64,000 nucleotides of DNA. Source: Pectinophora gossypiella (lineage: Eukaryota > Arthropoda > Insecta > Lepidoptera > Gelechiidae). Both the position numbers and the translations under genes were made by a program. Under the pieces are notes generated by a model. It ran no database searches. It saw only the letters and a program-made list of their open reading frames with translations, and was not told the DNA's origin. Of this stretch, positions 29,445 to 39,344 are shown one piece after another. The stretch lies in NCBI RefSeq assembly GCF_024362695.1, contig NC_065426.1, positions 9,516,236 to 9,580,235 on the forward strand. The letters are read 5' to 3'. Numbering within the stretch: position 1 is the first letter of the stretch; each line of letters starts with the position of its first letter.

Positions 29445-29937
29445 TTGCCTCAGTGGTAGCCTAATTGGTAGAAAGCTTGCCTTTCACTTTAAGGTCGCAA
29501 TTTCGAATCCAGCCTAGGCACAAACCAATGATTGTCGAATTTGTTTTCGAATTCATGTTAAGATCGTAAATGATTATCACGTGCTAAGCGGTGAAGGAAA
29601 TCGGGAGGAAACCCACATTCCTGAGAAATGCATTTTTGGAGGTATGTGATCTAACTTGTATGGGCTGGTTTTCCCTGTGGTTTTTCCTTCTCGGGTTGGA
29701 AGGTCAGACAGGCAGTCGCTTCTGTAAAAAACCGGACTTGTCAAATCGTTAGGTTAGGTAAGCGGGCCCTGTGTAAAACGGGATAATGCTAGGGAGGTGA
29801 CCTTTGTCATTTCCACCTTATGATCATTTCGACAAACATCCGTCTTGCTTTTTTGTAATTGTTTTAGTGGAAATTTGATATGATGTTGTTGTCTTTTTTG
29901 TGTGTGGCGTCCTTTTATAATAAACTATTTCTATTCT
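29445..29937 (+). mobile_element. SINE-D, full length
   Basis: A tRNA-like head with a box A-like GTGGTAGCCTAATTGG and box B-like ATTTCGAATCC, then GTGAAGGAAATCGGGAGG, GGGTTGGAAGGTCAGA, GGGATAATGCTAGGGAG and a long 3' part ending GTGTGTGGCGTCCTTTTATA and TTCTATTCT. The head is too diverged to be a working tRNA. Confidence 0.65.
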
Positions 29938-29945
29938 TTTTTTTT

Positions 29946-30447
29946 TCATTTATTTTGGCACAAAACAGTCATTTATACAAATAAGTAAAGAAAAACAATA
30001 CATAACATAAAGACAACGAGTGCCAAAAAAGTGCTTACAGATAGAATGCAATTAAGAGCTTATTGAGACAGACACAGTTATGCTAAGAGGTAGAACATAC
30101 ATGAAACAAATTATAAGTAGGTACCTACTAATAAGATGGTCACTTAATCTATAAAAATAGAAAGTGGATTATTCTTATACAAAAAGAAAATTTAGGATAC
30201 GACATAAAAGCAAACCAGATTTAAGTAAATAAAGAAAGATAAAGATAAAAAGCAGACAAGAGTGAAATTAAGTAATAATATTATTCTATTCTATTCTATT
30301 GTCATAGGGAACCCTATGGCATATAGATTCAGCTCACACTTGACCATTTATTTTCTCGTTATCCGGGTAACATGACTGGTAACCGTCATGAAAGGAGAGT
30401 GGCGTATTAAATTCTAGGTCACACTGTACGGCCTGCTACAGTTTGCA
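29946..30447. other. AT-rich, no gene
   Basis: Low-complexity A-rich sequence that may be a LINE 3' UTR in reverse, with ATTCT repeats at about 30283-30300. Confidence 0.4.
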
Positions 30448-30754
30448 ACGGCCTCTGTGGTCCAGTGGTTGAGTGTTGGTCTCACGATCCGGAGGCCCCG
30501 GGTTTGAATCCCGGTGGGGACATATCACAAAAATTCACTTTGTGATCCCTAGTTTGCTTAGGACTAGTTGATCACCTGATTGTCCGAAAGTAAGTAAGGC
30601 ACGTTAAGCCGTTGGTCACTGTTACTACTTACTGATGTAAGTGAGTAATCGTTACATGAGCCATATCAGGGGCCTTTGGTGGCTGAATAATAACCCTGAC
30701 ACCGGGGTTGATGAGGTTGGTATTCCACCTCACAACCCACACTATAAGAAGAAG
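30448..30754 (+). mobile_element. SINE-A copy
   Basis: The head and tail are present but the core is shortened: GTCCGAAAGTAAGTAAGGCA shows a deletion of the TGCTTCGG part. It ends in AAGAAGAAG. Confidence 0.8.
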
Positions 30755-30971
30755 TATTGTGTTGTTGTGCTTGCTATATCCGATACACGTATAGGTATTG
30801 GCTGTAACTTGGATTGAACCTTGTTACAAAACGAGTCAATTAATAAAGGTACTTGGCACCGCCAGCGCCCGCATTGCGCCAAAATATGGCATTCTGCCGA
30901 TACAATACAACTAGGATTATGTTCTACATCGTCATTTGGAAAATACATCCAGTTTAGTTCCACATACATAC

Positions 30972-31432
30972 ATCATCATCATCAGCCGAATGACGCCCAC
31001 TGCTGGGCATAGGCCTCCCCCAAGGATCTCCACGACGATCGGTCCTGCGCTGCCCGCATCCAGCGGCTTCCCGCGACCTTCACCAGATCGTCGGTCCACC
31101 TTGTAGCGGGCCTACCCACTGAGCGTCGTCCGACACGTGGTCGCCACTCCAGAACCTTTCCGCCCCATCGGCCATCGGTTCTCCTCGCTATGTGTCCTGC
31201 CCACTGCCACTTCAGCTTTGCAATTCTTCGAGCTATGTCGGTGACTTTAGTTCTCCTGCGGATCTCCTCATTTCTGATTCGATCGAGCAGGGAAATACCG
31301 AGCATAGCTCTCTCCATTGCCCGCTGAGCGACACCGAGCCTCCTCACGAGACCCATAGTAAGCGGCCACGTCTCACTGCCGTAGGTCATCACTGGCAACA
31401 CGCACTGGTCAAAGACTTTCGTCTTGAGACGT
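30972..31432 (-). pseudogene. 5'-truncated RTE-type LINE, reverse-transcriptase C-terminus
   Basis: A minus-strand frame of about 150 codons with VFDQCVLPVMTYGSETWPL, RAMERAMLGISLLDRIRNE, KLKWQWAGHIARRTDGRWG and VGRPATRWTDDLVKVAG. This is the C-terminal part of a reverse transcriptase common in insect RTE-type LINEs (family call from memory). The catalytic domain and endonuclease are lost by 5' truncation. It ends AYAQQWASFG followed by GCCTATGCCCAGCAGTGGGC-type sequence and ATG repeats. A 12-bp TSD, CCACATACATAC, lies at 30960-30971 and 31433-31444. Confidence 0.88.
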
Positions 31433-31454
31433 CCACATACATACACACACGCCT

Positions 31455-31552
31455 ATTTGCTTTGATCCTGACACATTTCTCCTGCTTCCTCCACATCCAT
31501 CAATCGTTTCATACACGCAAGCCAGTTCAGAGTAGATCGTACTGAGGGGGTC
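31455..31552 (-). repeat. Rep-L copy
   Basis: TTCCTCCACATCCATCAATC, GTTTCATACACGCAAGCC and TTCAGAGTAGATCGTAC recur at 35596-35705 and, reversed, at 45020-45122. The class is unknown. Confidence 0.5.
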
Positions 31553-31840
31553 GAAGAGCAATGTTGCTTTTTTAGATGAATTGCTTTGATGTGGCGTTTC
31601 TAACCTCCCTGGTCCCATCGTGGTAGTCGATGAGGTAAGGCTTGCTACGGTCCGCTCTCGTACTAAAATAACAACACCTGCAAATTGACATTTCATGTCC
31701 ACAACCCCATACAACTCCGACCCAATTTCAGAACATAAATCCCAAATGTACAGTGCATGTCTAGAAACTTCAAGCCGCTTGAAAGATTGCATTAGATATG
31801 CTAAAATATGCATAGGTTTTCTTTCATATGCATATTCGAT
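31553..31840. other. Rep-W piece and unrecognised sequence
   Basis: Rep-W occupies 31553-31612 (GCAATGTTGCTTTTTTAGAT). The rest is unique-looking. Confidence 0.4.
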
Positions 31841-32159
31841 CTTCTATCGTGTGGGTTGTGAGGTGGATTACCAACCCTATCAACCCTGCTGGGTTACTAT
31901 TGAGCCGCCAAAGGCCCCTGACATGGCTCATGTAACCACTACTAACTTACATCAGTAAGTAGTAACCGGGGCCAACGGCTTAACGTGCCTTCCGAAGGAC
32001 GGATCATTTTTCTATCAGACAATCAGGTGATCAGCCTGTAATGTACTAACCAAACTAGGGATCACAAAGTAATTTTTGTGATATTTCCCCACCAGGATTT
32101 GAACCCGGGACCTCCGGATCGTGAGCCTAAGACTCAACCACTGGGCCACGGTGGCCGTT
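31841..32159 (-). mobile_element. SINE-A copy
   Basis: Full-length reverse copy: CTTCTATCGTGTGGGTTGTG at the tail end, the core with small changes, and head GCCACGGTGGCC. No TSD seen. Confidence 0.8.
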
Positions 32160-32248
32160 GCCACGGCTCCCTACATTGACTTTTAAAAGGTAAACTTAGA
32201 TTATGAATCCAGGCTCACACACGCGTAAATAACATACAATTGTAATTA

Positions 32249-32555
32249 CATAAACATGAACAGCCTATATACGTCCCACTGCTGGGCACATGCCTCCCTT
32301 CAATCAAGCGGAGGGGGTATGGAGCATACTCCACCACGCTGCTCCACTGCGGGTTGGTGGAGTTGTTTTTACGGCTAATCATCAGCACGGCACGGAATCA
32401 TCTTACTTTTTTCGTCAATCAGGTGATTCAAGCCCGAAAAGTCCTTACCAAACAAAGACAGTCTCACAAAGTGATTTCGACCATGTCCCCATCGGGAATC
32501 GAACCCGCACCTCCAGATCGTGAGCCTGACGCTCTAACCACTAGACCACGGAGGC
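32249..32555 (-). mobile_element. SINE-B, TSD TGTAATTA
   Basis: Full-length apart from an internal deletion around the core (TAATCATCAGCACGGCACGG). The 8-bp TSD is at 32241-32248 and 32556-32563. Confidence 0.82.
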
Positions 32556-32835
32556 TGTAATTAAAATTACGCAATTGAAATAAATTTACGCCGTTTATCT
32601 TCGTAATGGGATGTTGTGTTCATTTTGCTACTGTTTGCATTAATTATTAGCATTTACCCATGGTATAAGAAAACCAGGTATGCTCAAAAGTGACAGCTAA
32701 CATTTCAAGGTTAGCCCAGCTGACGTCATCCCGCCCTGCGTTGCCATTTCGTAAAAATAAATTATCCACGGCCAATGTTTTTATAATTACGTTGCAAGGG
32801 AAATTTTTACTTACAGTTTTAATTATTTTTATATA

Positions 32836-33179
32836 CATAAACAGCCTATATACGTCCCACTGCTGGGCACAGGCCTCCCCTCAATCAACCGGAGGGGGTA
32901 TGGAGCATACTCCACCACGCTGCTCCAATGCGGGTTGGTGGAGGTGTTTTTACGGCTAATAGCCGGGACCAACGGCTTAACGTGCCCTCCGAAGCACGGA
33001 ATCATCTTACTTTTTCGGACAATCAGGTGATTCAAGCTTGAAAAGTCCTTACCAAACAAAGGACAGTCTCACAAAGTGATTTCGACAATGTCCCCATCGG
33101 GAATCGAACCCGTACCTCCAGATCGTGAGCCTAACGCTCTAACTACTAGACCACGGAGGCTGTTATTTATTTTTTTATA
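32836..33179 (-). mobile_element. SINE-B, full length, 17-bp TSD
   Basis: The best-preserved SINE-B: tail, TAGCCGGGACCAACGG, the 37-nt core, TTGTCGAAATCA-type block and head with box B TCGGGAATCGAACCC (reverse). The 17-bp AT-rich TSD is at 32819-32835 and 33180-33196. Confidence 0.9.
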
Positions 33180-33349
33180 TTAATTATTTTTATATATTAT
33201 GTGACAAGTAATTAAATACATAAGTTAGTAATTCGCTTAATTTTCAATAATGAAATTTACGTCCTTGGAATGTTGTAGATACCAATTTAATGGTAACACT
33301 TACGCCATCAATGGGCTAGCAATAGCGGCTTGTCATAGGATTGAGTATA

Positions 33350-33522
33350 CCTGCTGGGTCTGCATGACAACCGCGTCGCGCGCGGTGCGAATTATATCGA
33401 GCGCTTGGACCAATAAACGATACGAATGCTATCTACGTAGATGCACGTCAAACGCCTATTGGTCGAAGCGCTCAATATAAATCGGGTCGCGCGCGGCGCG
33501 GTTGTCATGCAGACCTGGCTGG
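33350..33522. mobile_element. MITE-5, full length
   Basis: Inverted-repeat element with termini GGGTCTGCATGACAACCGCG and its complement, and a second internal pair (CGAGCGCTTGGACCAATAAA against CTATTGGTCGAAGCGCTC). A second copy is at 55981-56305. Confidence 0.75.
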
Positions 33523-33654
33523 TTTTTTTATACCATGCATTTACCTATCCGAGGTACAATGAGGAATAATAACGCAAAGATGTGGGTTTCTCTTCTATCT
33601 GGCAGAGATAAGACAGGTAAAGTAAATTGGTGAACTATATCTATTCTCTAGATA

Positions 33655-33952
33655 GACACAGAGAGACTCGAGGCCTTTGAAATGTGGTGTTGGAAGAGGA
33701 TGGAAAGAATTAAGTTGGACTGAAAGAGTTACTAATGATGAAGTTCTAGTAAGAGTAATGGAAAAGAGGCAAATATTGAGAGTTATTGAGGACAGAAGAG
33801 GCAAGATGATTGGACACTTAATAAGACACGACGAATTTATTAAAAACATCATAGAAGGAAAGCTACAAGGAAATAGAGAATCCTACATTAAAATCTGGGT
33901 TGGAATAGCAAGATTGGGATCTTTCTATAGACTTTGTATGAGACGATTTTAA
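33655..33952 (+). pseudogene. LINE reverse-transcriptase C-terminal remnant, frameshifted
   Basis: Translated in two frames it reads EAFEMWCWKRMERIK, then WTERVTNDEVLVRV, GKMIGHLIRHDEF and NIIEGKLQGNRES. This is the W.RRMERI.WTEKVTN.EVL...IGH.LR motif string found after the polymerase domain in insect LINEs, from memory. A one-base insertion at about 33711-33716 breaks the frame. Upstream parts are missing. It ends just before tRNA-Gly copy 3. Confidence 0.75.
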
Positions 33953-33967
33953 AAATCACAAAAAATA

Positions 33968-34039
33968 TGCGTTGGCCGAGAATCGAACTCGGATCAACTG
34001 CTTGGAAGGCAACTATGCTGACCATTACACCACCAACGC
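33968..34039 (-). tRNA. tRNA-Gly-TCC: tRNA-Gly(UCC), copy 3
   Basis: Identical in its 72 bases to copy 1. TATTTTTTGTGA follows its 3' end as terminator. The 5' flank is AACACAT. Divergent partner of copy 4, 135 bases apart. Confidence 0.95.
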
Positions 34040-34174
34040 ATGTGTTGAGGGTTTATATATTTTTGATAACTTCTCTTGTACATCATTAGTATATTGTTTA
34101 TGTAACACTTGTTTAAATAATGTACACTTTGCAACTGTAGAAAGTATGTAAAATTTTAAACTCTTAAGTCACAT

Positions 34175-34246
34175 GCGTTGGTGGTGTAATGGTCAGCATA
34201 GTTGCCTTCCAAGCAGTTGATCCGAGTTCGATTCTCGGCCAACGCA
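34175..34246 (+). tRNA. tRNA-Gly-TCC: tRNA-Gly(UCC), copy 4
   Basis: Identical 72 bases. The 5' flank is GTCACAT and the terminator is TATTTTAG. Confidence 0.95.
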
Positions 34247-34310
34247 TATTTTAGATGTCACTTGAGTTAATTAGCTTTCAGATACTTTCAGTCATGTTCA
34301 ATTTATTATG

Positions 34311-34532
34311 TTATCGTTCATTTGGGAACTGATGTTAGGCAGCAAAATATGTTTTATATTTAAGAACGTCTAGGGTCCTGTGCCGAGGTTTTTCTTGCAG
34401 CTTCTTTTCTTCGGCTATACAGGTTGTGAGAAGCTGCAGTAGTTTTAGGCGGATGAGACGTTCGTTATGTAAAAAATGACGATTCCATGTGTAACTATGT
34501 TACCTACTGAATAAAGATGTTCTTTTTTTGTT
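34311..34532 (+). mobile_element. LINE-tail-1 copy
   Basis: GAACTGATGTTAGGCAGC, AACGTCTAGGGTCCTGTG and AATAAAGATGTTC. Shorter than the 6423 copy. Confidence 0.62.
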
Positions 34533-34619
34533 TTTTTAATGTCGTAAAGAGTTAAGTGCCATTAAACTATAAAGAGTAACAGTCTGAACACTAAAGACAA
34601 TGTAAGTAAATGTTGAAGC

Positions 34620-34736
34620 AGTACGGTACCATGTCACATTAACTTTTTTGACATATTGAAGTGTAAGTCTCACTAAATGTCAAATATGTTAGTGCGACAG
34701 AGTCCTAAAGTGGGTACATTATATTGCCCATGACTG
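34620..34736 (-). mobile_element. MITE-2, one end deleted
   Basis: The right end CATGACTG is intact. The left terminus with the CACGAGCATTAATA part is missing, leaving GTACGGTACCATGTCAC. Confidence 0.7.
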
Positions 34737-34906
34737 TACAATGTACCTACTTAATTGATTTTAGGTACTAATGAGTGCTAATTCCAGTACACACTGCGGC
34801 ACGATGGGTGGTGATGGTATCCCGACGTGCCGGCAGAACAGTGGGATGATTGGTGATAACGACGACAAAGTAACGTATTAAATTCAACAGGAATATCCAG
34901 TTTATT

Positions 34907-35199
34907 GAGGAGCTCGGTGGCGCAGCGGTAAACGCGCTCGGTCTGCGATTGTTGAAGTTAAGCAACTTTCGCAAAGGCCGGTCATAGGATGGGTGACCAA
35001 AAAGTAAAGTTTTTATCTCGAGCTCCTCCGTGCTTCGGAAGGCACGTTAAGCCGTTGGTCCCGGCTGCATTGGCAGTCGTTAATAACCATCAATCCGCAC
35101 TGGGCCCGCGTGATGGTTTAAGGCCCGATCTCCCTATCCATCCATAGGGAAGGCCCGTGCCCCAGCAGTGGGGACGTTAATGGGCTGATGATGATGATG
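34907..35199 (+). mobile_element. SINE-C, full length, TSD ATCCAGTTTATT
   Basis: Reference copy for SINE-C. The head has a tRNA A box-like GGTGGCGCAGCGGTAAACGC. At 34954-34998 lies a block like 5S rRNA: GAAGTTAAGCAAC, 20 bases, then GGATGGGTGACC. Next are an AGCTCCTCCGTGCTTCGG core, GGCCCGCGTGATGGTTTAAG, and the RTE-like tail CCCAGCAGTGGGGACG with ATG repeats. The 12-bp TSD is at 34895-34906 and 35200-35211. The tRNA-like part lacks a B box, so the 5S-like block may supply the internal promoter. Confidence 0.92.
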
Positions 35200-35254
35200 A
35201 TCCAGTTTATTAACTAAATTATAAACTGTGTTTAGATATAAGATCAAATCCAAA

Positions 35255-35404
35255 ATTAGAGGGCACGGCCAGAGCAGAGAAACACAAAAAACCCCATTAA
35301 AATCGGATCATCCGTTTGGGAGCTACGATGCCACAGACAGACACATACACATTTATACAGACACGTCAAACTTATAACACCCCGTCGTTTTTGCGTCGGG
35401 GGTT
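35255..35404 (+). repeat. Interspersed repeat end
   Basis: AGCTACGATGCCACAGACAG, ACGTCAAACTTATAACACCC and GCGTCGGGGGTTAA. A CCCCG/CGGGG stem near the end could fold. It resembles a repeat widespread in insects; the class is not known to me. Confidence 0.4.
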
Positions 35405-35525
35405 AAAAAACACCTCCACCAGCCCGCAGTGGATCAGCGTGGCGGAGTATGCTTCATTCCTCCTCAGATTAATTGAGGGGAGGGATGTGCCCAGCAGTGG
35501 GACGTATATAGGCTGTTTATGTTTT
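35405..35525 (+). mobile_element. SINE-B, 5'-truncated
   Basis: AACACCTCCACCAGCCCGC, GATTAATTGAGGGGAGGG, GCCCAGCAGTGGGACGTATA. Confidence 0.65.
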
Positions 35526-35595
35526 AATGTACCATTACAAAAGTTACACACGTATTTCCCACCGGAGTAAGCAGATACTAAGGAATTTCATATGC

Positions 35596-35705
35596 ATCGA
35601 TCCTGACACACTTCTGTTGCTTCCTCCACATTCATCAATCGTTTCATACACGCACGCCGGTTCAGAGTAGATCGTACAAAACGTGTTTTAAGGACATCTC
35701 CAATT
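35596..35705 (-). repeat. Rep-L copy
   Basis: Same orientation as 31455-31552, here extended to AAGGACATCTCCAATTTGG, which matches the reverse copy at 45020. Confidence 0.5.
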
Positions 35706-35759
35706 TGGTCATCATATGTCCTTCTATATCATACGTTCAGAAGAACGTATAGCTAGAGT

Positions 35760-35905
35760 ATAGCTAGAACATCACCGATTGAGAAATTTGTCGGAGTACT
35801 GCGGAACGGAAGGCTATTGGAGCAACCACCGTTCTACAAGCCCTATCTTTGGAGTAATGGCGATTACTCCACCGACAAGAGCGCAGCTCTTAAATAAAGA
35901 GAGAG
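35760..35905 (+). repeat. Rep-M-like copy, diverged
   Basis: GTCGGAGTACTGCGG, ACGGAAGGC and ACCGACAAGAGCGCAGCTCT, then AG repeats. Confidence 0.5.
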
Positions 35906-36125
35906 AGAGTTCCTTCTAGGTCTTCCTCTTCCAGCCCTACCATCAACCTACGCTTTATATACCACAAAAGTTGCGGGATAATATTTCACTATCCGCGACC
36001 GAAATACGGACGTTTCGCCAAATAACCAACTGTAGTTCACCAACTATTCGTCTGTATTGACTCAAACTTTGACGTTGTATGATAAACGATAAACCACTCG
36101 TGTATACCTATAGTATTACAGTTAG

Positions 36126-36444
36126 GGACCTCTGTGGTCCAGTGGGTGAGCGTTGGACTCACGATCCGGAGGCCCCGGGTTCGAATCCCGGTGGGGACAA
36201 AAATCACTTTGTGATCCCTAGTTTGTTAAGGACATTACAGGCTGATCACCTGATTGTCCGAAAGTAAGATGATCCGTGCTTCGGAAGGCACGTTAAGCCG
36301 TTGGTCCCGGTTATTATTTACTGATGTAAGTGAGTAATCGTTACATGAGCCATGTCAGGGGCCTTTGGCGGCTCAGTTATAACGCTGACACCAGGTTTGA
36401 TGAGGTTGGTATTCCACCTTACAACCCACACGATAAGAAGAAAA
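36126..36444 (+). mobile_element. SINE-A, full length
   Basis: Head GGACCTCTGTGGTCCAGTGG, box B GGGTTCGAATCCC, the full core, then the tail up to GATAAGAAGA. It lies directly before MITE-1. Confidence 0.85.
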
Positions 36445-36449
36445 TTATA

Positions 36450-36671
36450 CAGGGTTGTTAGTGACATCGTAACGAATACTGAGGGGGATGATTCAGACCA
36501 TGATTCTGAGTTAATATCAAGTGGAATTTTCCGTTGCAAAATTCACGATCAGCTTTTGTAAATTATTTTTAATTCTTTACTTTTGCGACGGAAAATTCCA
36601 TTTGATATCAACTCAGAATCATTGCCAAAATCATCTCTCAAAGTTTTCGTTACGGTGTCACTAACACCCTG
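36450..36671. mobile_element. MITE-1 copy, TA-flanked
   Basis: Inverted-repeat element of 222 bp with ends CAGGGTTGTTAGTGACATCG and complement, and TA on both sides. The arms extend over most of the element (GGAATTTTCCGTTGC against GCGACGGAAAATTCC). No coding part. Consistent with a Tc1/mariner-type MITE. Confidence 0.82.
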
Positions 36672-36675
36672 TATT

Positions 36676-36965
36676 CATCATCATCAGCCCATTAACGTCC
36701 CCACTGCTGGGGCACGGGCCTTCCCTATGGATGGATAGGGAGAACGGGCCTTAAACCACCACGCGGGCCCAGTGCGGATTGGTGGTTATTAACGACTGCT
36801 AATGCAGCCGGGACCGACGGCTTAACGTGCCTTCCGAAGCACGGAGGAGCTCGAGATGAAAACTTTTCTTTTGTGGTCACCCATCCTATGACCGGCCTTT
36901 GCGAAAGTTGCTTAACTTCAACAATCGCAGACCGAGCGCGTTTACCGCTGCGCCACCGAGCTCCT
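36676..36965 (-). mobile_element. SINE-C, full length, TSD CACCCTGTATT
   Basis: Reverse copy with the complete chimeric head and tail. The 11-bp TSD (36665-36675 and 36966-36976) includes the end of MITE-1, so this SINE inserted into that MITE end. Confidence 0.9.
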
Positions 36966-36976
36966 CACCCTGTATT

Positions 36977-37894
36977 AAATGTTACCAAATATTATGTTAT
37001 ATTATGTGTTGTGTTACAGTTTCTTTCACCCTTACGTTGCCTGGAAGAAATTATTTTATTGTGTGATTGAGTAATGTAGAGTTTTGTGTTGGATTGTAAA
37101 TGATGGTCACAACTTTCCATCTGATGGCTGTCTGCCCTTTAATCCTCTTAATGTGAATGGAAATAATATTTCAGATCGGCCATTGAAATGTTCGGGACAC
37201 TTGACAAATGAGGGCTATACAAAAACTGACCCAAATAACGTAAGCGCAGGTATTTTGGAGGAAAGTTGACTCATTATGCCTATTTGTTGGATGAATATTG
37301 TCGTCAAGATATTTTTCACAACACACTAGATGGGAATATATATATGTAAATGTTTTATATTTTAAAATTTTCCTTCAACATAAGTAAGCAAAACAAAGTT
37401 ATAATATTTATATTTAATAACCGGCCAGGGGGCTGTGTGTGTAGGTACCGCACTTTTAGAATTGCACTTATTTCTAACTATACCTACGTAGTAATTCAAA
37501 ATGAAACTCTTTTTCAAGTCCGTTTTATTTATAAAATATATCTTGTGTACCTACTTAAAGTTATCATAATTTTGAAAGTGTGGTGCCTGGTTCTGCAGAC
37601 CAGTCTCTGTATATGTGGAAGTGCGTGAAGGAAATGTGTAAGTATATTAGGCGAAGTGTGAACTTATATGTATACAAATGTAAGTACTTTGTTTCTTATG
37701 TAAATGACATGTAATATGTTGGAAATAAGAAATAAATTCTCTTTAACCAGAAGTAAATATCTTTCTTGTCACGTAGGTCAGCTGGAAGAAATCTCTTTGG
37801 TTAGAGAGATAAGCTTACCTGTACTATCTGTTTTCTGTGTCTGTTTTATTGTGTACAAATAAATAAATTGTTATCTTTATAAAACATCATCACC
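36977..37894. other. AT-rich, no gene recognised
   Basis: A GCCTGGAAGAAAT motif at 37040 is shared with LINE-tail-2 regions. AAATAAGAAATAAATTCTC at about 37722 looks like a LINE end. The frames present (61-92 codons) have no recognisable residues. Confidence 0.4.
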
Positions 37895-37996
37895 TAGGGA
37901 TCACAAAGTGATTTTTGTGATATGTCCCCACCGGGATTCAACCCCGGGGCATCCGGATCGTGAGCCCAACGCTCAACCACTGGACCACCCAGGCCG
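37895..37996 (-). mobile_element. SINE-A, head half only
   Basis: GGGATCACAAAGTGATTTTT, GATATGTCCCCACCGGG, CCCAACGCTCAACCACTGG. The core and tail are missing. Confidence 0.65.
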
Positions 37997-38455
37997 CCCT
38001 ATATAATAATATATACTATATGCCTCTGCCTACTCCTTTAGGGATCCAGGCGTGATACTATGTATTCGAATTCATTTTAATTTCATTGGTAACATTTTAT
38101 TCTTACACTTTTTTCCAATTCTTTATCTGTTTATTCTGAATTCATTGAACTGTCAACTTTGTAAGCCGTGCCCCGGTTCGCAGCAACTGAATCCAGATGG
38201 GACTCCTTTATACCATATTGAAACTTCATACATACCTTATACAATGCATGTGTTTACATTAAAAAAAAACAATAAAGTACCGTAGAATGCTGTAACTTTG
38301 CCAGATCCGCGCAACATTGCCTATTTCAGTTTGGCAAATGTACTTCGCATTTGGGTAGAATTTTCGGAATTTCTACGATTTTAGTAATATTGCTACTATG
38401 TTGTTAGGGCTAAATTATGCTTTATGGTAGTAAATGTCAAACTTCGACACTGATA
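37997..38455. other. No gene recognised
   Basis: A CCTCTGCCTACTCC tail-like motif at 38021. The rest is unique-looking. Confidence 0.4.
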
Positions 38456-38506
38456 CACTTCTTTACGTCCAAGTTATGGAAAGAATAACTTGGACGTAAA
38501 GAAGTG
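38456..38506. repeat. Perfect 22-bp hairpin
   Basis: The arm CACTTCTTTACGTCCAAGTT plus AT (38456-38477) is exactly complementary to 38485-38506, with a 7-base loop GGAAAGA. Function unknown. Confidence 0.8.
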
Positions 38507-38693
38507 ATAGAAAGAAAGAAAGAAACATTTATTATTTAGGACACCACAGACACGGATTACACGTATATATACATTATAATGACATCACATCAGAAGTCAA
38601 CGCACACACGATATATTTTCTATATAGACACATGGAAAACGAACACAGTAACTTATACCTAAATTAAAATGTGACGTCATGTCGGCTTAACCA
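38507..38693 (-). mobile_element. LINE 3' tail in reverse
   Basis: GAAAG repeats followed by AACATTTATTATTTAGGACA read as a reversed LINE end (TTAAATAATAAATG with TTTC repeats). No coding part. Confidence 0.4.
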
Positions 38694-38783
38694 TGTGTAG
38701 TGGATGGTGTCCCGTATAAAAGGTCCTCACTCAGCTTATGCCGCGGCGTGAGCCGCGACGCTGGTATTCTGTGAGACCTGAGT
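38694..38783 (-). repeat. Rep-Z copy
   Basis: Reverse of 17529-17600: TAAAAGGTCCTCACTCAGCT, TATGCCGCGGCGTGAGCC, ACGCTGGTATTC. Confidence 0.5.
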
Positions 38784-38800
38784 ATTGAGTGAAGTACGGA

Positions 38801-39344
38801 CATTGCGCCACCATACGTTCGTATACTTACTTACTAATATATTATTATTTATATATTGTGCAAACTCATAAAAAAGTGCTACCAAGAATACGGGAAAGGA
38901 GACAATTACTGAGCTTTATTGAGGAGAGGACAGATTGATATAGAAAAAATGATCTTCTGATTTTTTCTATCAACCTCAAGAACATATTTATAAAGCTACA
39001 TTAAATCCAATTCTAAATTCGTTTTCTTGGCCTTGTATTTAAAATTGTCCTGACCAGCTCCAGCAGCCAAATTCCAGCTGTGAAAAGGGGGCCACAAATT
39101 TAGTGCGACGGGGCCCATTTAGTCCCCCTACACCCCCCATTAGGGCCCTTTTACAATGAGTAGACGGACGCGATAACAAGAACAGCATTTGAATAGTTTT
39201 TCGACCGCATCGCTTTTTCGTTGTGATTATGAGAGATAGTCAATAATCACGGTAGTATTTCCTACCGGGGTGGGCAGAAGTTCTAAAGTCACTGAAGCTT
39301 TAGACGGGTTTTGTTTTCGTGAACTGCACTAGATAAAGATAAGA
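38801..39344. other. No gene recognised
   Basis: A G/C-rich patch at 39080-39155 resembles 17410-17460. At 38878-38985 a short frame-like CGGGAAAGGAGACAATTACT and TTATTGAGGAGAGGACAG may be a decayed LINE coding end like 33655-33952. Confidence 0.35.

Noticed and set aside
31409..31813. 134-codon minus frame
   Set aside because: It spans Rep-L, Rep-W and unique sequence with no family signature.
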